Notes: generated by a model not told the origin, from the sequence alone. Shown: positions 1 to 12,874, counted from the first letter of the stretch. The stretch is 64,000 nucleotides of DNA from Sapria himalayana (GCA_029783825.1 JAREIK010002459.1:394636-458635), one strand, 5' to 3'. A program made the numbers and translations.

Positions 1-129
1 TTTCTTACTATATATTTGTATATCTATCTATCTATCTATATATCTAAATATCTGCCATTTGATATGTCTATCAATATGTCTATCTATCTATTAATATATC
101 TATCTTACTATATGTCTAATTATACATAC

Positions 130-165
<36 letters not shown>

Positions 166-325
166 CTATATATCTATATATTTGTCTATCCCTATGTCTA
201 TCTATTTATCAATCAATCTATCTATATATATATATATCTATTTATTAATGTATATGTGTGTGTGTTTATATATATATTATTTATTTATTTCTACCTATCT
301 ATCAATGTAACTATCTCTCGATATA

Positions 326-363
<38 letters not shown>

Positions 364-623
364 ATTTTTTCTTTCTATTTTTTCTTTTTTCTTACTATCT
401 ATATGTATATCTATATATCTATCTAAATATATAACTATCTACCTAATGATCTATCTATCAATATGTCTATCTATCTATCTATATATCTATCTAACTATAT
501 GTCTATATATCTATATATCTATTTGTTTATCTATCTATCTATCTATTTGTCATTCTATCTATATATTTTCCTATCTATATGTCTATCTATATCTCAATTT
601 ATTAGTCTATCTATTTATGTATC
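1..623 (+). repeat. Degenerate (TCTA)n satellite, left segment
   Basis: Nearly every 4-mer is TCTA or a one-base variant (TTTA, TCAA, TGTC, TATA). Short (TA)n and (CATA)n runs interrupt it near 120-180. The plus strand is pyrimidine-rich. The array is cut at 624 by CACTA-1 and resumes at 7533. TCTA reads as Ser-Ile-Tyr-Leu in all three plus frames without stops, so the long open frames here are not evidence of genes. Confidence 0.95.
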
Positions 624-637
624 CACTAGTAAAATTC
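624..637 (+). repeat. CACTA-1 left terminal inverted repeat
   Basis: CACTAGTAAAATT matches the opposite end (CACTACTAAAAATT) with one substitution and one base of A-run length difference. It sits directly next to the ATC target duplication. Confidence 0.85.
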
Positions 638-639
638 AC

Positions 640-1150
640 CAAATTACCGATCAATTATTTTGTCGGTAATTTAGTTTTTTTTGTTCGGTAACCCAAATAC
701 TGACCATTTACCGACTAAAATTTTTTTTCACAATTTTGTTCGTCGATAATTTTTTTATCGACCAAAAATCAATCGTCAGTAAATTATTGACTATTTAGTG
801 ACCCTCTACCGACAAATAATTACCGACTATTTCTGACAATTTTCCAACCAAAATACTTAGGTCAGAATATGGTCTCCAAAAGGTCGATAATTAACGACCA
901 TTTATTGATCATTCACCAACAAATAATTACCGACTAAATTCCAACTATTTTCCGACCAAAAGGATTTGGTCAGTAAATGATCTCCAAAAGGTCGGTAATT
1001 ATTGAAAAAATTGTGTCCACAAACTGATCAAAATCTTTTAAAATTATTGGTCAGTAATTGATCTCCAAAAGTATTTCCGACCAATTGGTGACCTTTTATC
1101 GACCATTGATATTAAATAATTTCGATCGGTTTGGTCGCAATTCGATCGGT
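640..1150. repeat. CACTA-1 left subterminal repeats (GGTCGGTAATT family)
   Basis: Many copies in both orientations of a motif near GGTCGGTAAT / ATTACCGACC, with decayed variants (GTCGATAAT, TGACCATTTA). In CACTA elements such subterminal repeats are where the TNPA-type protein binds. The same motif fills the other end (6690-7510), and this shared motif ties the two ends together as one element. Confidence 0.85.
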
Positions 1151-1410
1151 GAAACTTTTTTGTTGTTGTTATGTAGTAGTTTCTGTAGAATCTGGAACAT
1201 AAAACACAAAAAATAAAATCCCAAAAAACATCCAGTTTAATGTTGTTGCTGTAGAAACATATACAAATAACACAACAAAAAAAATCTAATTAACTCCAGT
1301 AAATAACTATATATACTGCATATATATATTAAATACATCAAGAGAAAATTAAAAAAATGAAATCCATAATCAACATTTTAAGGCATTGAAAAAAAATGTG
1401 TGTAATAAAC

Positions 1411-3620
1411 TCAATCATCCAACCTAGTTTCATAATCATTATGCTGCAAGGTTTCAGGTCCACACGGTTAGATTTCAGGTACTAGGCTAGAGCTGTCTGC
1501 TACTGCTAGTCCTAATGTAGTTGCTGCATGTGTTGCTATAGGTGATGGAGTAGATAATGTAGCTGGAGCATTATGCTGAACAATCCAAGGTAGATCATCA
1601 TGGTTGAACTATAGTCCTCCTTCTTGAAACTTCTTTGTAAGCTAGTCAAAATGCATATGCAACTCATCCCTATCATCCTCATGGTCGATCATGCATCATT
1701 CAGTACCGGCCAACTGATATTGTATCTCATTACGCATCCCATCCTAAAATTCTTCCATCTTCGAGAAAAAATTCGAAACTGGTCCTAAAAATTCAGCTTC
1801 ATAGTCTGGTCGTCTATGTGAGTAGAATAATGATGTTGACAAACTGATGCCATAGATGGGCATCTTCTCATTGCCATCAACAGCTGCATACCAAATCTAA
1901 TTCATATCAACTAGTGGAGCTCATGAATGAGAACTACTTTTTGCACCATCACATGAACCTTAAGCAGATTGAGAATACGCTTGAGTCATAGAAGCTAATA
2001 TTTCCTCATATCTCGCCTAGTAAAAATGTACGAAAAGTATTTCAATTTATATTCAAACAAAAAAAAGTTATTTTTTTAATGAAACTTACATTAGTTGCAT
2101 GAGACCTCTGATCAAAGAAAGTCTGATCGTCATGAGCCTTCGTGTGCATGTATCTGAATAAGCGAGGATCACTGGGATTCTTACCCTTCTTGCATGTCTA
2201 TAATTACACACAAAACAAATGTTAATTCTATTGAAAAAAAAAATTTTATGAGAAATGAAATTTAGGCATAAATGAACACATTTCACAAAGAAATAAACAT
2301 AAAAAGTATAAATTAGATATAATACCAATGCTCATTCATGCGCACACATAGAGCGAGATTCACAAGTGTGTGTAGACATACCACTACCCACCCTAACTCG
2401 CTCTAAGCAATGATTGCCACTTTATTTATTATACATCTTCCTATAATCCGTATCTTCCCATCTGCTCCGCCACTCCTTGAAATCATGGTCTGGGACACTC
2501 GAATCTTTTTCTTTCTTCTTCAATAATTTATCTTTGATATCATACACACTATCTTTATACCGACTGGCAGCATGTTTGTAGAACACACTTTTGACCACCT
2601 CCGTTGGCTGTGTCCACCTATAAACTTTCTGCAATTATAAATAAACAATTTTTAATCAATGAACAAAAGAATAAATAAAAGATGTAAAAATTTTTAGGTT
2701 GTAATATTTACCTTAAATTCTCTCTGAATCATCAATTGGTCTCTATTTGTGAGTGACTTCCAATAATGTTTATTAGGTTTAAAGGTCTTCCTAAAAAATG
2801 TCTTTCGAACCCTAGAAATAAAACCAGACGGCTCTAACATCATCTTGTAACCAAATAATTATTAGCAAGAAAGAAATAAAATAATAAATTGATAAATCAT
2901 TTGTTAAGTTTTATATCTTACGGATTATCAAATGTCACATCAAACTGAGCAATAGGGAGACTCTCATCTATATGGTGTTCTGGGGAAGACTCTGCAACAT
3001 CTCCATCTTATCCCTCCCATGTCTTTTGATCAATCATCAAAATCTCTGGACCATTATGTGGATTAGTCACCTGATGTTGCTACAGTGGTACATTCACAAC
3101 CTTTTCTATCTACTGTGACGTCTCATCTACCCATGACCCTCTACCAGTTTGGGGCATACCTGAGGCCGTGCTGCCTATACCATAACTCGTACGACCTTGC
3201 AACGTGCTGCCTCTGCCTCATCCACATGCCATATCTATAAAAAATACATAAGGAAATGAAATAAACAAAAATGATTAAAAAATAAAACAAAAATGATTAC
3301 TGACACCCGTGGCGAACTTGAACACCTCTAGTGGACTTGCTTCTCACCATAGTATATCCAAACATTGTAATCCACTACAAAACCATTTCTATACAGATGT
3401 ATCTTCACAGTCTCAACATTCGAAAACTTTTTATTCTGACATTTAGCTAAAGTGCAAGGACACCATATATATGTACCATCATTCACACACTCAGGATGTC
3501 TTAGAGCAAACTCAACAAATTCATCAACTTTATTCCCCCATTCATTACGAAACATTTCATTCACTATTCTACCCTTTTACATCCATTCACAATCATCTTT
3601 CGTAACTAGTTAAAAAACCA
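1411..3620 (-). pseudogene. CACTA-1 Transpos_assoc + Transposase_24 (TNPA-like) gene, broken
   Basis: Minus-strand remnant in several exons. Exon 3605-about 3300 is a Transpos_assoc domain: FVEFALRHPEC, then CPCTLAKCQNKKF, V..HLYRNGFV..Y.VW. Exon about 3230-2935 is low-complexity and ends at a GTAAG donor. Exon about 2850-2712 (KTFKPNKHYWKSLTNRDQ) is followed by a GTAAAT..TTGCAG intron, then exon 2632-about 2336 with the Transposase_24 core (KVYRWTQP, FKEWRSRWEDTDYRKMYNK). Exon about 2200-2090 has DPRLFRYMHTKAHDDQTFFD, the conserved ..LF..tH.k.DG.f.D.rs end. The last exon, about 2020-1411, includes WYAAVDGNEKMPIYGISLS and stops after YETRLDD. About a dozen in-frame stops lie mostly where CAA, CAG or CGA would fit, with almost no frameshifts. 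Transpos_assoc normally starts TNP2, so a deletion probably joined TNP2's start to the TNPA-like gene. Confidence 0.85.
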
Positions 3621-3654
3621 TTTTATTTAACAAATGTGATTGTCACTAATTATG

Positions 3655-5560
3655 GTTATATATAATTATATAAACATTTATTTAGATATACAAATATTTA
3701 TATATAGCTATACACATAAAGTTTAAAATAATGTGGTATATTGTTATACAAGTAATTATAAATATAGTTACATGTGGTTATACATATAGTTACACATTTA
3801 GTTAAATGTATATTTATACATGTAGGTTTATATATTTATTCATTTAATTTTATATATTTATACATATAGTAATGCATAGGTATAGATATAGTAAAATACT
3901 TTTTTATATACTACTATATACAAGTATATAATAAATATAAGCTATAAATATAATATTTAAATATAATTATGCATAAAAATTTTAAAGTTAATACATATAG
4001 TAAGATACAATTATTTATAGTTATATATTATTTTACATATAATCTATATAGTTATAAATAGTTATATTTAATTAAATATATAGTTATATATAGATATATT
4101 CATCCAATTAGTTATAAGTTGTTATACATAAATATAAACAACGTTATAAAAAAATTTTTTGCTTTAATTATATTAATACATATATGTATATATAGTTACA
4201 AATATAGTTATATATTATTTTATAAACATTTATTTAGTTATACAAATATTTATATATAGTTATACACATATAGTTTAACATAATGTTATATGTTGTTATA
4301 CATGTAATTATAAATATAGTTACATGTGGTTATACATGTAGTTACACATATAGTTAAACATATATTTATACATGTAGGTTTATATATTTGTTCATTTAAT
4401 TTTATATATCATATAGTTATGTATAGGTATAAATATAGTAAAATAGTTTTTTATATACTAATATATACAAATATATATTAAATATAAGTTGTAAAGTATA
4501 TATTTATATATTATTATGTATAAAGCTTTTATAGTTATAGATATAGTAAAATACAATTATTTATAGTTATATTAATTATTCATATAATAGATATAGTTAT
4601 AAATAGTTATATATAATTAAATATATAGTTAATTAGTTATATATAGATATATTCATACAAGCAGTTATAAGTAGTTATACATAAAAATAAACAACGTTAT
4701 AAAAAAATATGTTGCTTTAATTATATTAATACATATATGTATATATAGTTACAAATATAGTTATATATAATTATATAGATATTTATTTAGTTATATAAAT
4801 ATTTATATATAGTTATACACATGTAGTTTAACATAATATTGTATGTTGTTATACATGTAATTATAAATATAGTTACGTGTTGCTATACATATAGTTACAC
4901 ATATAGTTAAACATATATTTATACATTAGTTTTATATATTTGTTCATTTAATTTTATATATTTATACATATAGTCATGTATAGGTATAGATATAATAAAA
5001 TACTTTTTTATATACTAATATATACAAATATATATTAAATATAAGTTGTAAAGTATATATTTAAAAATTTTTATTTAAATATTTAAATATAAGTTGTAAA
5101 GTATAAGTTGCAAAGTATATCCAAATATAAAATACTTTTTTTATAAATACTTTTTATAGTTATACATATAGTAAGATACAATAATTTATAGTTATATATT
5201 ATTATTCATATAATATATATAGTTATAATTAGCTATATAAAATTAAACAAATAGTCATATATAGATATATTTATACAAGTAGTGATAAGTAGTTATACAT
5301 AAATATATACAAAGTTATAAACAAATATTTTAATTTAATTATATGAATACATATTTGTATATAGTTACAAATATAGTTATATTTAATTATATAGAGTGTT
5401 GCATATTTATACAAATATTTATATATAGATATACACATATAGTTATAAATATGTATGTAGTTAAAGATATAATAATAATTAACAATTCTATAGGTATACA
5501 TTTAGTAAAATATAATTATATATAGTTATATATAAGTATACATATAGTATATTTTTTTAG
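3655..5560. repeat. ~552-bp AT-rich tandem repeat, about 3.4 copies, in CACTA-1 intron
   Basis: Long blocks recur in order: TTATTTAG..TACAAATATTTATATATAG, ..GTAATTATAAATATAGTTAC.., ..TACTAATATATACAAATATA... Anchor bases at 3675, 4227 and 4780 give periods of 552 and 553 bp. A fourth, partial and more diverged copy starts near 5310. Inside each unit, short TATAGTTATA-like motifs recur. No coding sequence is seen here. A single copy of the same unit lies in CACTA-2 at 36391-36865. Confidence 0.85.
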
Positions 5561-6557
5561 AAATATAGTTATATAGAATTATAATTATAGTTATACATTA
5601 TTATATAGTTACAAATTAGTTATGTAAAGGTATAAATATAGTTATAAAAATAATTTACATTATTATAAATATAGTTATAAATACTTTTATATAAAATGGC
5701 ATATGATTATATAATTAAACACGTGTATCTATATAATATTTGTGAATAAATTATTATTATAAATGTTACTTAAATATTATTATATTTATATGTAACACTT
5801 TTATAAATAATATATAGTATATATATCACATTTATATAAACATTATAAATATTCTATATTCATATAAAAAATAATATGTAATATAAATATTTACAAAATT
5901 GTATAATCATTTAATATTACATAATTTTTATATAAAAAATTATATAAATTGGTAGTTTAATGTAAATTTTGTATAGATATTCATAAACATTAATACATAT
6001 GTATAAATATTTATATATAACATTATATGTTTATATAAACATATCAGTGTGTATTTATAATGTAATACGATTATATATATTAAAGTATAGACATTTATAC
6101 ATAATATCATACGATTATATAAATGTATAACAGTTTATATATATTGTTATAGACATTTAAGATTAACATTAAATAAAAGTTTGATTTAACATAAATCATT
6201 ATATATATTAAAGTATAGATTTATACATAATGTCATATGATTATATAAATATAAACCATTAACATTAAGATTATTCGGATGCAAAAATCATGTAAATGAA
6301 ATCAAAATCACTATAACACTAAAAATCTAAACTGTAGATGAACAAATTTTAAAAAATGAAAAATTATAGTTTAATTAATTGTGTTAAGTCAAAATCATGT
6401 TAGGTTAAATGAAATCGAAGCAAAAATTAAGAAATTAGGAGGAGAAAATAAAACCTAATACCCGAATATACTTTAAAAACAAAATTTCAATTGTCTATAT
6501 ATAAATCAGAGAAACAGAGATGTGTATAATCAATTTGAGGGAGAAGAATAAAGAAAA
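5561..6557. other. AT-rich intron sequence, no gene
   Basis: Very AT-rich DNA with short repeated TTATATAAA/ATATTTATAA phrases (for example two similar blocks near 6070-6130 and 6200-6250). No coding or RNA gene can be supported. It fills the rest of the inferred ~3-kb intron of the minus-strand CACTA-1 gene. Confidence 0.6.
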
Positions 6558-6665
6558 ACTTACCTGAATTTAGAAGAAATATCAAATTTTTTTATTTCGT
6601 GCTTACATCGGCTCTAATTCGAAAAAATGACGGAGTTTTGATGATTTTAGGTTTTAATGACTCGG
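6558..6665 (-). other. Probable 5' UTR exon and splice donor of the CACTA-1 gene
   Basis: On the minus strand 6566-6558 reads CAG|GTAAGT, a strong plant donor. The first plausible acceptor before coding sequence is TTTTTTAACTAG, ending at 3606, just upstream of the Transpos_assoc exon. This gives an intron of about 2.96 kb holding the AT-rich tandem repeat. The exon itself (about 6564-6660) has no useful ATG frame, so a noncoding leader is inferred from position. No TATA box can be picked out with confidence. Confidence 0.45.
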
Positions 6666-6689
6666 AAAATAATTTTCAAATCAAACAAT

Positions 6690-7510
6690 AAAAACAATGA
6701 ATTACCGACCAAAATTATGGTTGGTTAACGGTCGGTGATAAAAAATCTATAAGTATTTGGAAGTCCACTTTACAGCCCAATTTTAATAATAATATATTTT
6801 TGGTCGTTAAAATAGTCGGTAATTTGTTGGCAATTTTGATTCGTTATTACCATCCTAATTTAGTGACCAATTTCCAACTAAAAATATTTGGTCGGTAGGT
6901 ATGGTCTGTGTTCGGTCATGAAATGGTCAGTAATTATCGACCTACATATTCAGTCGGTAATTACGACCTTATAAAAATATTGAATAACCACTGTACCGAC
7001 CATTTTTAATGGTTATATATTTTTGGTCGTTAAATGGTTTGTAATCTTACGGGAATGTTTTTCACTAGTTCCCTCCTGATTTACATACCATATTCTAAAC
7101 CAAATATATTTGGTCTGTAATACATGGTCCGTATTTGGTCACGAATTTGGTCGGAAATATTTTTCTCCGATGAACCACTTTGGATCTCTAAATTGCTCGT
7201 GAATTGGTCAGTAATTGCCAACCTATATATTTGGTCGATAAATGGTTGGTAAGTACGAAGCGATAAATAATTTAAAAAACAGAATACCAACCAATTATAA
7301 TGATAGGTCGTTAAAAGGTCGGCAATATATTCGATAACCAATCTATAGATTGATTCTTGACCAAAAGATTTAGTCGGTAATATTATCGGTCTTTGGTCAA
7401 AAATTAGGTCGGAAAATTTTTTGTTTCGATACCATTTTTTGGTCGCTAACTAATCATGTTTTGGAAATCAATTAACAACCATCTTTTTTGGTTAGTATTT
7501 TGTCGATATT
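6690..7510. repeat. CACTA-1 right subterminal repeats
   Basis: Dense copies of the GGTCGGTAAT / ATTACCGACC motif and decayed forms (TTGGTCGGTAGG, TTTGGTCGTTAAA, GGTCGGAAAT). The same motif family is at 640-1150, as expected for the two ends of one CACTA element. This is the promoter-side end of the element. Confidence 0.85.
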
Positions 7511-7515
7511 ATTGT

Positions 7516-7529
7516 AATTTTTAGTAGTG
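7516..7529 (-). repeat. CACTA-1 right terminal inverted repeat
   Basis: AATTTTTAGTAGTG is the reverse complement of CACTACTAAAAATT and pairs with the left end at 624. ATC follows at 7530-7532. Confidence 0.85.
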
Positions 7530-7920
7530 ATCTATCTAATAATTTGCCTATCTATCTATCTATCTGTGTATCTATTTGTCTATAAATAAATCAATCTAAT
7601 TGTCTATCTATATGTATATCTATTTATCATTTTATCTATATCTCTATATTTATATCTATATATCTATCTTCTTTATTTTTATTTCTCTATCTATTTGTCT
7701 ATCACTCAATCTATCTATCTATTTGTCTATCTATTTGTCTATCTATATGTCTAACTATCTATCTATCTATATGTCAATCTATCTGTCTATCTATTTGTCT
7801 ATCTATCTCTCTATCTATATGTGTATCTTTCTATTTATCTTATTAGTCTATGTATCTTTCTATCTATCTGCTTAACTTTCTATCTATCTGTATATCACGT
7901 AGTCAATCTATTTGTCTATC

Positions 7921-7951
<31 letters not shown>

Positions 7952-8151
7952 GTTTATCTATCTGTCTATTTATCTGTCTATTTCTCTATCTATCTATGTA
8001 TCAATCTATCTATCTGTTTGCATATCTATTTATCTATCAATCTAGCTTTCTATCTATATTTATATTTATCTATCTATCTATCGATCTATCTATCTGTCTA
8101 TATTTCTATCAAATAATCTATTTATCTATTTGTCATTGTATTTGTCTATAT

Positions 8152-8187
<36 letters not shown>

Positions 8188-8439
8188 TATTTATTTATTT
8201 ATTTATCTATATGTTTTTCTATATTATTTATCTATCTATCTATCAGTATTTCTATTTGTCTATCTATATGTCTATCCATCTATCAATCAATCTATTTTTC
8301 AATCTATCTATTAATCAGTCTATCAAATTTTTTTATAAATCTATCTTTCAATTTATATATCAATCTTTCTATAAATATGTTTATAAATTTGTCTATCAAT
8401 CTGTCTATCACCTTGTTTATCTATCTATCTATCTATCTA

Positions 8440-8470
<31 letters not shown>

Positions 8471-8867
8471 GTCTATCTTTATGTCTATCTATATATCGAT
8501 CTATCTATCTTTGTATCTTTCAATCTATCTGTATATCAATGTAAGTATCTATTTGTATATCTATTTGTCTATCTTTCTTTCAATCTACCTATTTATCTAT
8601 CTATCTATATAATAATTTTTTTATCTATCTATATAATAATCTGATTATCTATCTATCAATCTATCTGTCTACTTATATGTCTGTTTATATGTATATCTAT
8701 CTTTCTATCTATGTGTCTATCTATCTATCTATTTATCTATATTTCTATCTATTTATCAACTATCTATCAATCTATCTATCAATTTGTCTATTCATCTATC
8801 TATCAATCTGCCTATCAATCAATCATTCTATCTAATTATCTATAAATGGGTCTAATAATGTGTATAT

Positions 8868-8919
<52 letters not shown>

Positions 8920-9174
8920 ATATCTATATCATTTAACTATCTATATGTCTAAATATCAATTTATCTATCTATCTTTGTATAATTCTATATATATATATAT
9001 CTGTCTGTCAATCTATCTATCTATTTATTTGTTTATCTTTTTGTTTATATATTTGTCTATCATTATGTCTATCTATTTTTATGTCTTTATATATCTATCT
9101 ATTTTTCTATGTGTCTATCTATATGTCAATTAATATGTCTATCAATATGTCTTCAATGTGTCTTTCATTGTGTT

Positions 9175-9207
<33 letters not shown>

Positions 9208-10539
9208 ATCTGTCTATCTAAATATCTATATATCTTTCTCTATCTATCTATCTATATATTTATATTTTTATCATAATGCTTATATTTGATATATATATAT
9301 ATATATATATATGTTTATCTATCTGTCTATCTATCTATCTATCAATATGTCAATCTATCTGTCTACCTATTTGTCTATCTATCTATCTATTTATTTCTCT
9401 ATCTATCTATCTATCTATCTTTCTACCATATATCTAACTAACTAACTAACTATCTTTCTATTTATCAGTTTATATATATTTCTATCTATCTCTCTATTTA
9501 ACTATCTATCTATTTATTTTTTTTATCAATATGTTTATCAATCTATCTATAAATCTATCTATTATTTATATCAATCTAACTATCAACCTGTCTATCCATA
9601 TGTCTTTCAATATCTAACTATCAATATATCGATCAATCTATATATATATATATATGTCAATCAATATATATATATATATATATTTGTCAATCAATTTATC
9701 TATTTATCTATCTGTCTATCTATATATCTAACTATCTATCTATATATCTTTTTATATGTATATTTATGTATCTTTCTGGTTAACTATCTATCTATCTTTC
9801 TATCTATTTATCCATCTATTTTTTGTCTATCTATCTATCTTTCTTTCTTTATGTCTAAATGATCTGTTAATCTATCTATATGTTTAATATTCAGTCTATC
9901 TATCTATCAAATAATATGACTATCTATCTGTCTATCTATGTATTTGTCTATCTATATATTTGTCTATGTTTCTATCTATCTACCTCTCTATCTATCTATC
10001 TGTCTATCTGTCTGTCTATCTTCCTATCAAACTATCTATAAATCAATCTATCTATAAATCCATCTATCAAGTTGTCTATAAACCTATGTATCATACTATC
10101 TATCTTTATATCTATTTTTCTATCTATTCATCCGTCTATCTATTTATTTGACTAACTATCCATCTTTTTAGCTATAGATATATCAATCTTCCTATATATA
10201 TCTCTATCTATCTATCTATTTATCTGGTTATCTATTTGTCTATCTATCTATCTATTTATCTATTTGTCAATCTATTTTTTTATCTTTCTATCAATCAATC
10301 TATCTATCTATTTGTCAATGTCTCTCTCTATCTATGTGTCTATCTATGTATGTTTCTATGGTTCTATCAATGTGTCTATTTATATTTGTATTTACTATCT
10401 ATCTATCTATCTTTATATCTATCAATCTGTGAATCTATGTCTATCTATTTTCTAACTATCTTTCTATAATATATATATATATATATATTTCTATCTATCT
10501 GACTATCTATCACTTCTATCTATCAATTTATCTATCTGT

Positions 10540-10575
10540 GTGTGTGTGTGAGTGAGTGAGTGAGTGTGTGTGTGT
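10540..10575 (+). repeat. Composite (GT)n(GAGT)n(GT)n microsatellite, copy 1
   Basis: A run of GT, then four GAGT units, then GT again, inside the TCTA array. A very similar composite lies at about 12036-12066, 1.5 kb downstream. Two independent origins of the same composite are unlikely, so an old duplication inside the array is inferred. Confidence 0.75.
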
Positions 10576-10597
10576 ATTTATATGTCTATTTATCTCT

Positions 10598-11010
10598 CTT
10601 TTTATATAACAATCAATCTATCTATCTGTCTATATTTTTATGTATCTATATGTCTATGCATCTATCGATCTTTATGTGTATCTTTCTATCTATCTGTCAA
10701 TATATATATATGTATGTATGTATGTATGTATTTGTATCTTTATCTAACTTTCTATTTATTTGTATATCTCTATGTCTATCTATCTATTGATATATATATA
10801 TATATATATATCTATATCTATATGTCTATCTATCTGTCTTTTTTTATAACAATCAATCTATTTGTCTATCTTTTTATCTAACTTTATGTCTATCTATCTA
10901 TATATCAATCTTTATGTGTATCTATCTATCTATCTATATGTCTATATAAATGTATGTATATCTCTATGTCAATCAATCAATCTATCTATTAATATATATA
11001 TATATATATA
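10598..11010 (+). repeat. ~240-bp higher-order repeat in the TCTA array
   Basis: Three irregular landmarks recur in order: ATAACAATCAATCTAT near 10605 and 10848, TCTTTATGTGTATCT near 10669 and 10909, and TATCTCTATGTC near 10763 and 10960. The first two pairs are 240-243 bp apart. Each copy ends in a (TA)n run. So the array also grew by duplication of longer segments. Confidence 0.6.
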
Positions 11011-12035
11011 TCTAGTTATCTATTTATCTATATATCTTTATAACTATTTGTATATCTATCTATCTTTATGTCTAAATATCTACATATCTATTTGTTTATC
11101 AATATGTCTATCGATTTGTCTATATATATGTTTAACTATATGTTTATCTATCTATCTGTCTATCTATATGACTATCTTTCTTCTATCTATCTATCTATCT
11201 ACTGTCTATCTATATGACTCTCTACCTTCCTACCTACATATATATATATATATCTATATATCTATCTATCTGTCTGTCTGTCTATCAATCTATGTATCTC
11301 TCTATCTATGTTTATAACTATCTATCTAGCTATCTATCTATCTATATGTTTTTCAATTTGTCTATCTATCTATGTGTTTATCTATCTGTCTTTCAAATTC
11401 TCTATCTATATTTCTTTCTATCAATCTACCTATATGTCTATCTATCTGGTTATCTATCTATCTATATAACTATCTATTTGTCTATCTATCTATCTATATC
11501 TCTATCTTTCTATCTATTTGTAATCTATCTATCTATCTTTATATCTATCTATTTATCTATCATATGTCTGTCTGTCTAACTATATGTCTATCTATCTATC
11601 TTCTATCTATTTATCTTTATATTTATCTGACTATCTTATTGTCTATCTAACTACCAATCTATATGCCAATCTATTTGTTTTTTTATTTGTATATGGATCT
11701 ACTTATCTATCTATATATCTATATTGCTATCTTTCTATCTTTCTATATATATTTATATCTGTCTGTAAAATAATCTATCAATCTATCTATTAAACTTTCT
11801 ATCTACCAATCAATCTATTTATCAATCACTCTATCAAAAATTCTTTAAATCCATCGAGCTATCTTTGTATCAATCTGTATATCTATATGTTTATCAATTT
11901 ATCTATTAATCTATCTATCAATCTTTCAATCTATTTGTCTATATTTTTATATTTTTATATGTGTGTCTGTCTATCTAGTTGTCTATCTATTTGTCCGTCC
12001 GTTTGTTTGTCTATATATCTATCTATCTATCTATT

Positions 12036-12066
12036 TGTGTGAGTGAGTGAGTGAGTGTGTGTGTGT
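12036..12066 (+). repeat. Composite (GAGT)n(GT)n microsatellite, copy 2
   Basis: TGTGTGAGTGAGTGAGTGAG followed by a GT run. It matches the composite at 10540-10575. Confidence 0.7.
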
Positions 12067-12314
12067 ATATATCTATATCTATATCTATATATAATTATGT
12101 ATTTTTGTATATGTCTATCTATCTATCTATCTATATATTTATCTATCTATCTTTTGACTTTCTATCTTTATATCTATTCGTCTATCTATCTATCTAGCTG
12201 TCAATCAATGTATGAATCTGTCAATCAATATGTTTACCAATATATCTATCAATCTATATATCTATCTTTCTATTAATCATTCTATCAATCTGTCTATCCA
12301 TTTGTTTATCTTTC

Positions 12315-12342
12315 TATCTATCTATATGTATATAGATAGATA
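12315..12342. repeat. Strand-switch palindrome of the tetranucleotide array
   Basis: TATCTATCTATAT, then GT, then ATATAGATAGATA: perfect 13-bp arms around a 2-base centre. Left of it the plus strand is TCTA; right of it, TAGA for the rest of all array segments in the window. The sequence further out in the two arms is not the same, so it is not a recent exact fold-back. Confidence 0.9.
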
Positions 12343-12816
12343 TACAGATAAATAGACAAAAAGATAAAAAAGATAGATATATAGACATATATATAAATAG
12401 ATAGACTGACATACATATAAATTGATGGATAGATAAGAAAACAGGCAGACATACATATATATAGACAGATAGATTGATTGATACAAAAATAGATAGATAG
12501 GCGGATAAATAGACAGATAGAAAGACAAATAGATAGACAGATAGATGTATAGATATATAGATAGAAAGATAGAAAGATAGATAGAAATTTAGGTATAAGA
12601 TAGACAAGAAGATAGAGAAAAGATCGATAGATAGATGGATATATTGATATAAAAACAAATAGATAGATAATAGATAGAAAGCTACACAAATAGGTAGATA
12701 GATAGATAGACAAATAGATAATTTTAATAGATAAATAGATAGATACATAGCTAGATAGATAGAAAGAGAGATAGAGAGATTACAAGATAGATACATAGAT
12801 AGTTAGATAGATAGAT

Positions 12817-12874
<58 letters not shown>

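Larger units (their letters stand above)
624..7529 (-). mobile_element. CACTA-1: En/Spm-type DNA transposon, defective
   Basis: The left end reads CACTAGTAAAATT and the right end is the reverse complement of CACTACTAAAAATT. Both ends are flanked by ATC (621-623 and 7530-7532), the 3-bp duplication expected for CACTA elements. Because the target is a TCTA array, ATC on both sides could partly be chance; the CACTA ends and subterminal repeats carry the call. Its gene lies on the minus strand, so its 5' end is on the right. It has a Transpos_assoc remnant and a Transposase_24-type gene, but no recognisable TNP2 catalytic region. It is therefore a deletion derivative, non-autonomous as seen. Confidence 0.9.
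7533..12327 (+). repeat. Degenerate (TCTA)n satellite, second segment
   Basis: Continuation of the 1-623 array after CACTA-1. TCTA units with TGTC, TCAA, TTTA and TCTT variants, broken by (TA)n runs such as 8155-8182 and 8870-8916. Irregularities inside include composite GTGA/GT runs near 10540 and 12040 and a ~240-bp higher-order repeat at 10598-11010. All frames are stop-poor because of the repeat unit. No gene is supported. Confidence 0.95.

Noticed and set aside
12315..12342. Strand switch as an assembly fold-back artefact
   Set aside because: The arms outside the 13-bp palindrome are not reverse complements of each other, and the new orientation continues through all later array segments. 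A chimeric join is still possible and would need raw reads to exclude.
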